A DNA stretch of 43,775 nt from Nocardia nova NBRC 15556 (GTDB lineage Bacteria; Actinomycetota; Actinomycetes; Mycobacteriales; Mycobacteriaceae): contig NZ_BDBN01000079.1 of NCBI RefSeq assembly GCF_001613005.1, forward strand, positions 1 through 43,775, written 5' to 3'. Positions 41,823 through 43,775 of this stretch are shown here, in pieces. Numbering within the stretch: position 1 is the first letter of the stretch; each line of letters starts with the position of its first letter. The notes under the pieces are model-generated. The model saw only the letters and a list, made by a program, of their open reading frames with translations, ran no database searches and had not been told where the DNA came from. A program made the position numbers and the translations under genes.

Positions 41823-42434
41823 ATGCCCGACACGGATCTGACACAGACGGGACCGTCGGAGTTGGATGTGCGGGAGTTGCGCAAGCCGGACAAGCATCCG
41901 GCGATCTTCGCGCGGTTCGACGCCCTGGCTGCCGGAGAGTCGTTCGTGCTGGTGAACAACCACTATCCGCGGCATCTGCGCGATGAGTTCGATGTCGAGC
42001 ATCCCGGTGGGTACAGCTGGGATGTCGTCGAGGACGGGCCGCGTGTGTGGCGGGTGCGGATTGGGAAGCTGGCCTCGACGTCATTGCCGCGGATCCTGAC
42101 CGACACCTCCGCCCTTGAGCCGGGGCATCCGGATACGACGGGAGCGATATGGACGTTGCCGGTGCGCCGACGCGATCTGGATGCCAATATCATTTGCCTT
42201 GCCGCGCGGGGGCGCATCGATGCGCACACCGGCCCGGACCTGGATGTGCTGATCCACGTGCTCGACGGCACGGGCACCCTCACCACCGAACTCGGTGAGC
42301 TGGAGTTGACGTCGGGTGCGCTGGTGTGGCTGCCGCGCCGGTCGCGCCGCGCGTTCACCGCAGGCCCGCACGGGCTGCGGTATCTGACCGTGCATCAACG
42401 CCGCCAGGCGCTGGCACTGGACCCGATCAGCTGA
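41823..42434 (+). CDS. DUF2249 domain-cupin protein
   Basis: A 203-residue two-domain protein. Residues about 15-85 form a DUF2249-type domain (LDVRELRKPDKHPAIFARFD through SFVLVNNHYPRHLRDEFD), a small redox-linked fold often near nitric-oxide or oxygen-stress genes. Residues about 110-200 form a cupin barrel (DVLIHVLDGTGTLTTELGEL then LTSGALVWLPRRSRRAFTAG), but the typical metal-binding His pattern is largely missing. The ATG at 41823 has an ideal AGGAGG. The gene is preceded by an AT-rich palindrome and neighbours a universal stress protein, so it may respond to redox or hypoxic stress. Confidence 0.8.
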   Translation: MPDTDLTQTGPSELDVRELRKPDKHPAIFARFDALAAGESFVLVNNHYPRHLRDEFDVEHPGGYSWDVVEDGPRVWRVRIGKLASTSLPRILTDTSALEPGHPDTTGAIWTLPVRRRDLDANIICLAARGRIDAHTGPDLDVLIHVLDGTGTLTTELGELELTSGALVWLPRRSRRAFTAGPHGLRYLTVHQRRQALALDPIS

Positions 42435-42461
42435 GGCGGATCGTTTGGGATCGGCCCGCTA

Positions 42462-42998
42462 TCACGGCACCACAGTGACCGGACAGCGGGCCCGGCGCAG
42501 TAGCCGGGCGGCGGTGGACCCGGTCAGGCGGTGCAATCGGCCTCTCGTTTGGCCGACAATGAGGCTGTCGGCACTGTTCTCCTCGGCCAGGCGCGCCAGT
42601 TCCACCGCGGGGTCGCCGCGACGGACGGTGAACGACCACGGCAGGGGCAGGTCGTAGAGGATCTCGGTAGCCAACTCGCGGACGGTGGTGATCTGCTCGG
42701 CGGCGAGTGCGACGTCGGCGTCGGCGCCCATCGGTGCCAGGCTGGTCAGGTAGGCACCGGTTCCGAGCGTAGTGATGTAGGCAACCAGCAGGGTGGCATG
42801 CATGCGGCGCGCGGCGCCGGCGGCATAGGCGAGCGCATGCGGGGATGACTCGGAGGTGTCGATGCCGACGACGATGAGCGCCCCGCCTACCCTGTCGTGG
42901 CGATCGCGGCGATGCGCGATCTGTTCCATCAGCGCGTCGAGGTGCTGACCGCGGGAGCGTCGCGGATGTTCGGGGCGTGATTCGGCCGAGCCCGTCAT
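42462..42998 (-). CDS. Universal stress protein (UspA family)
   Basis: A 178-residue protein with one Usp domain: VVGIDTSESSPHALAYAAG, then the ATP-binding signature IVGQTRGRLHRLTGSTAARL followed by RARCPVTVV. A 35-residue basic N-terminal extension precedes the domain. The ATG at 42998 is preferred; an upstream GTG adds low-complexity sequence. Its stop faces the DUF2249-cupin stop 27 bases away. Confidence 0.88.
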   Translation of the reverse strand: MTGSAESRPEHPRRSRGQHLDALMEQIAHRRDRHDRVGGALIVVGIDTSESSPHALAYAAGAARRMHATLLVAYITTLGTGAYLTSLAPMGADADVALAAEQITTVRELATEILYDLPLPWSFTVRRGDPAVELARLAEENSADSLIVGQTRGRLHRLTGSTAARLLRRARCPVTVVP

Positions 42999-43101
42999 GG
43001 TCGTAGAGCCAGGATGTGCACGACGGTGCCTGGCGTGGGGTGGTGGCCCCAACGCGGCGGGTGTGTCGTCGACACGGGACGGCCCGCGGTGCGAGGGGTG
43101 T

Positions 43102-43536
43102 TCATGACACGCTGTGGGCCAGTAGCAGGATGGCCCCGCCGAGCAATGCAGCGATTTTCAGGATTTCCAACATCACATACTCGTAGTGGCCGCGCGAGCG
43201 GGGCGCGTCGTGGCCGGCGAGCACGGCATCGCTGCGGCGGGTCAGCCGTGGCCGGACCAACGTCAACTGCACGAGCAGTGCGGCGAGGGCGACCATCAGG
43301 GCTGTGATGGCGCCGGTGCCGGGCGGGTCGATCGCGATGGCGACGACAATCGTTGCCGCAAAAACGATTTCGACGCTATTGAGGGCGCGGAAGACCAGCC
43401 GTCCGATTCCGAGCCCGATCGGCACCGTGACGCCGGGCGCCCGGAATTTGAGCGGCGCTTCCAGGAAGGAGATCGCCAGCACCATACCGAGCCAGCTGAG
43501 CCCGGTCGCGGTGATAACGGCCGCGGCGGTGGTCAT
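43102..43536 (-). CDS. Small integral membrane protein (144 aa)
   Basis: A 144-residue protein with four hydrophobic segments: TAAAVITATGLSWLGMVLAI, VEIVFAATIVVAIAI, ALMVALAALLVQLTLV and ILKIAALLGGAILLLA. A conserved-looking APLKFRAPG loop follows the first, and the basic loop RPRLTRRSD precedes a HYEYVMLEILK stretch, suggesting a DUF4149/DUF1772-like membrane family. The start overlaps the stop of the regulator gene (ATGA), so the two form an operon. Function is unknown. Confidence 0.75.
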   Translation of the reverse strand: MTTAAAVITATGLSWLGMVLAISFLEAPLKFRAPGVTVPIGLGIGRLVFRALNSVEIVFAATIVVAIAIDPPGTGAITALMVALAALLVQLTLVRPRLTRRSDAVLAGHDAPRSRGHYEYVMLEILKIAALLGGAILLLAHSVS

Positions 43537-43775
43537 TGCGCTGATTCCATCTGCGCCGGGGCGGGCCCGGCGCTGCCGGTCGCGGTGAGATGGGCCAGGC
43601 ACAGATCGGGTTCCGCGAATGCCTCGAGCCGCTCGACTGCCAGCGGCGCGGCCCGGCCCTCCAGCACGCCCTGCATCAGGCCCAGATGGATCGGACACAC
43701 CACACTCGCACGAGTTTCAGCCAGATCGAGGAAGGGGCAGTGCCGCAACCGGATTCGCGTCCGGCCACTATCGAC
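43533..43775 (-). CDS. C-terminal part of a Cys-motif transcriptional regulator, cut by the window edge
   Basis: The minus frame is open to the right edge and covers the last 80 residues: RIRLRHCPFLDLAETRASVV, CPIHLGLMQGVLEG and AEPDLCLAHLTATG. The spaced Cys residues (HCPF, VVCPIHLG, PDLCLAHL) match the C-terminal cluster-binding tail of SufR-like or related ArsR/MarR-fold regulators, which often bind an iron-sulphur cluster or metal. The helix-turn-helix lies outside the window. The gene is coupled to the small membrane protein downstream. Confidence 0.7.
   Translation of the reverse strand, partial: VDSGRTRIRLRHCPFLDLAETRASVVCPIHLGLMQGVLEGRAAPLAVERLEAFAEPDLCLAHLTATGSAGPAPAQMESAQ

Noticed and set aside
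1..43775. CRISPR arrays, rRNA genes and complete insertion sequences
   Set aside because: No regular short repeats with spacers, no rRNA segments, and all transposase matches are fragments.

Overview
The window is about 44 kb of high-GC DNA. Its codon use, gene families (IclR, TetR and LuxR/ATPase regulators, ISL3 and IS3 remnants) and frequent GTG starts suggest a Mycobacteriales actinomycete such as Nocardia or Rhodococcus. That placement is an inference from gene content; no rRNA, tRNA or CRISPR array was found.

The core (about 2.2-27.4 kb) is an aromatic-compound catabolic island. A long minus-strand operon (13479 down to 3802) encodes an alpha/beta hydrolase, a pyroglutamyl-peptidase-like enzyme, a meta-cleavage-product hydrolase, an extradiol dioxygenase, a ferredoxin reductase fused in frame to a Rieske ferredoxin, the alpha and beta subunits of a ring-hydroxylating dioxygenase, a flavin-dependent monooxygenase, a second extradiol dioxygenase and an FMN reductase. 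Divergent from it runs a plus-strand group (13690-18381): 2-hydroxypentadienoate hydratase-like enzyme, IclR regulator, DUF2848 protein, old-yellow-enzyme-family oxidoreductase and nitrilase-superfamily hydrolase. A LuxR-type ATPase regulator (minus) faces a second oxygenase operon (plus, 20894-23912): alpha, beta, a 68-residue protein and a short-chain dehydrogenase. A LysR gene follows, then a convergent UbiD / flavin-split-barrel / UbiX decarboxylase operon. An amidase lies at the left edge of the island.

The two oxygenase operons look complementary. The left one has electron-transfer proteins and ring-cleavage enzymes but no dihydrodiol dehydrogenase. The right one has the dehydrogenase but no ferredoxin or reductase. 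Three unrelated C-N hydrolases (amidase, C15 peptidase-like, nitrilase-like) suggest an amide-containing aromatic substrate. The substrate itself cannot be read from the sequence. The usual aldolase and acylating aldehyde dehydrogenase of the lower pathway are absent from the window.

The flanks are eroded mobile DNA. The left edge holds a group II intron reverse-transcriptase fragment abutting a YczE-like fragment, and a broken MFS transporter. The region 27.4-29.3 kb holds two small coupled genes and a degenerate sequence. A TetR gene with a paired operator faces a three-gene operon (alpha/beta hydrolase, FAH-family enzyme, metallo-beta-lactamase-fold hydrolase; 30.0-33.1 kb). From 33.2 to 41.2 kb, two sets of diverged direct repeats flank a segment with an exported peptidase and a 966-residue arylsulfatase carrying an N-terminal glycine-zipper domain; the right flank is a mosaic of IS3, ISL3-end and recombinase fragments. 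The right end (41.3-43.8 kb) has a small hypothetical gene, a DUF2249-cupin protein behind an AT-rich palindrome, a universal stress protein, a small membrane protein and the truncated C-terminus of a Cys-motif regulator.
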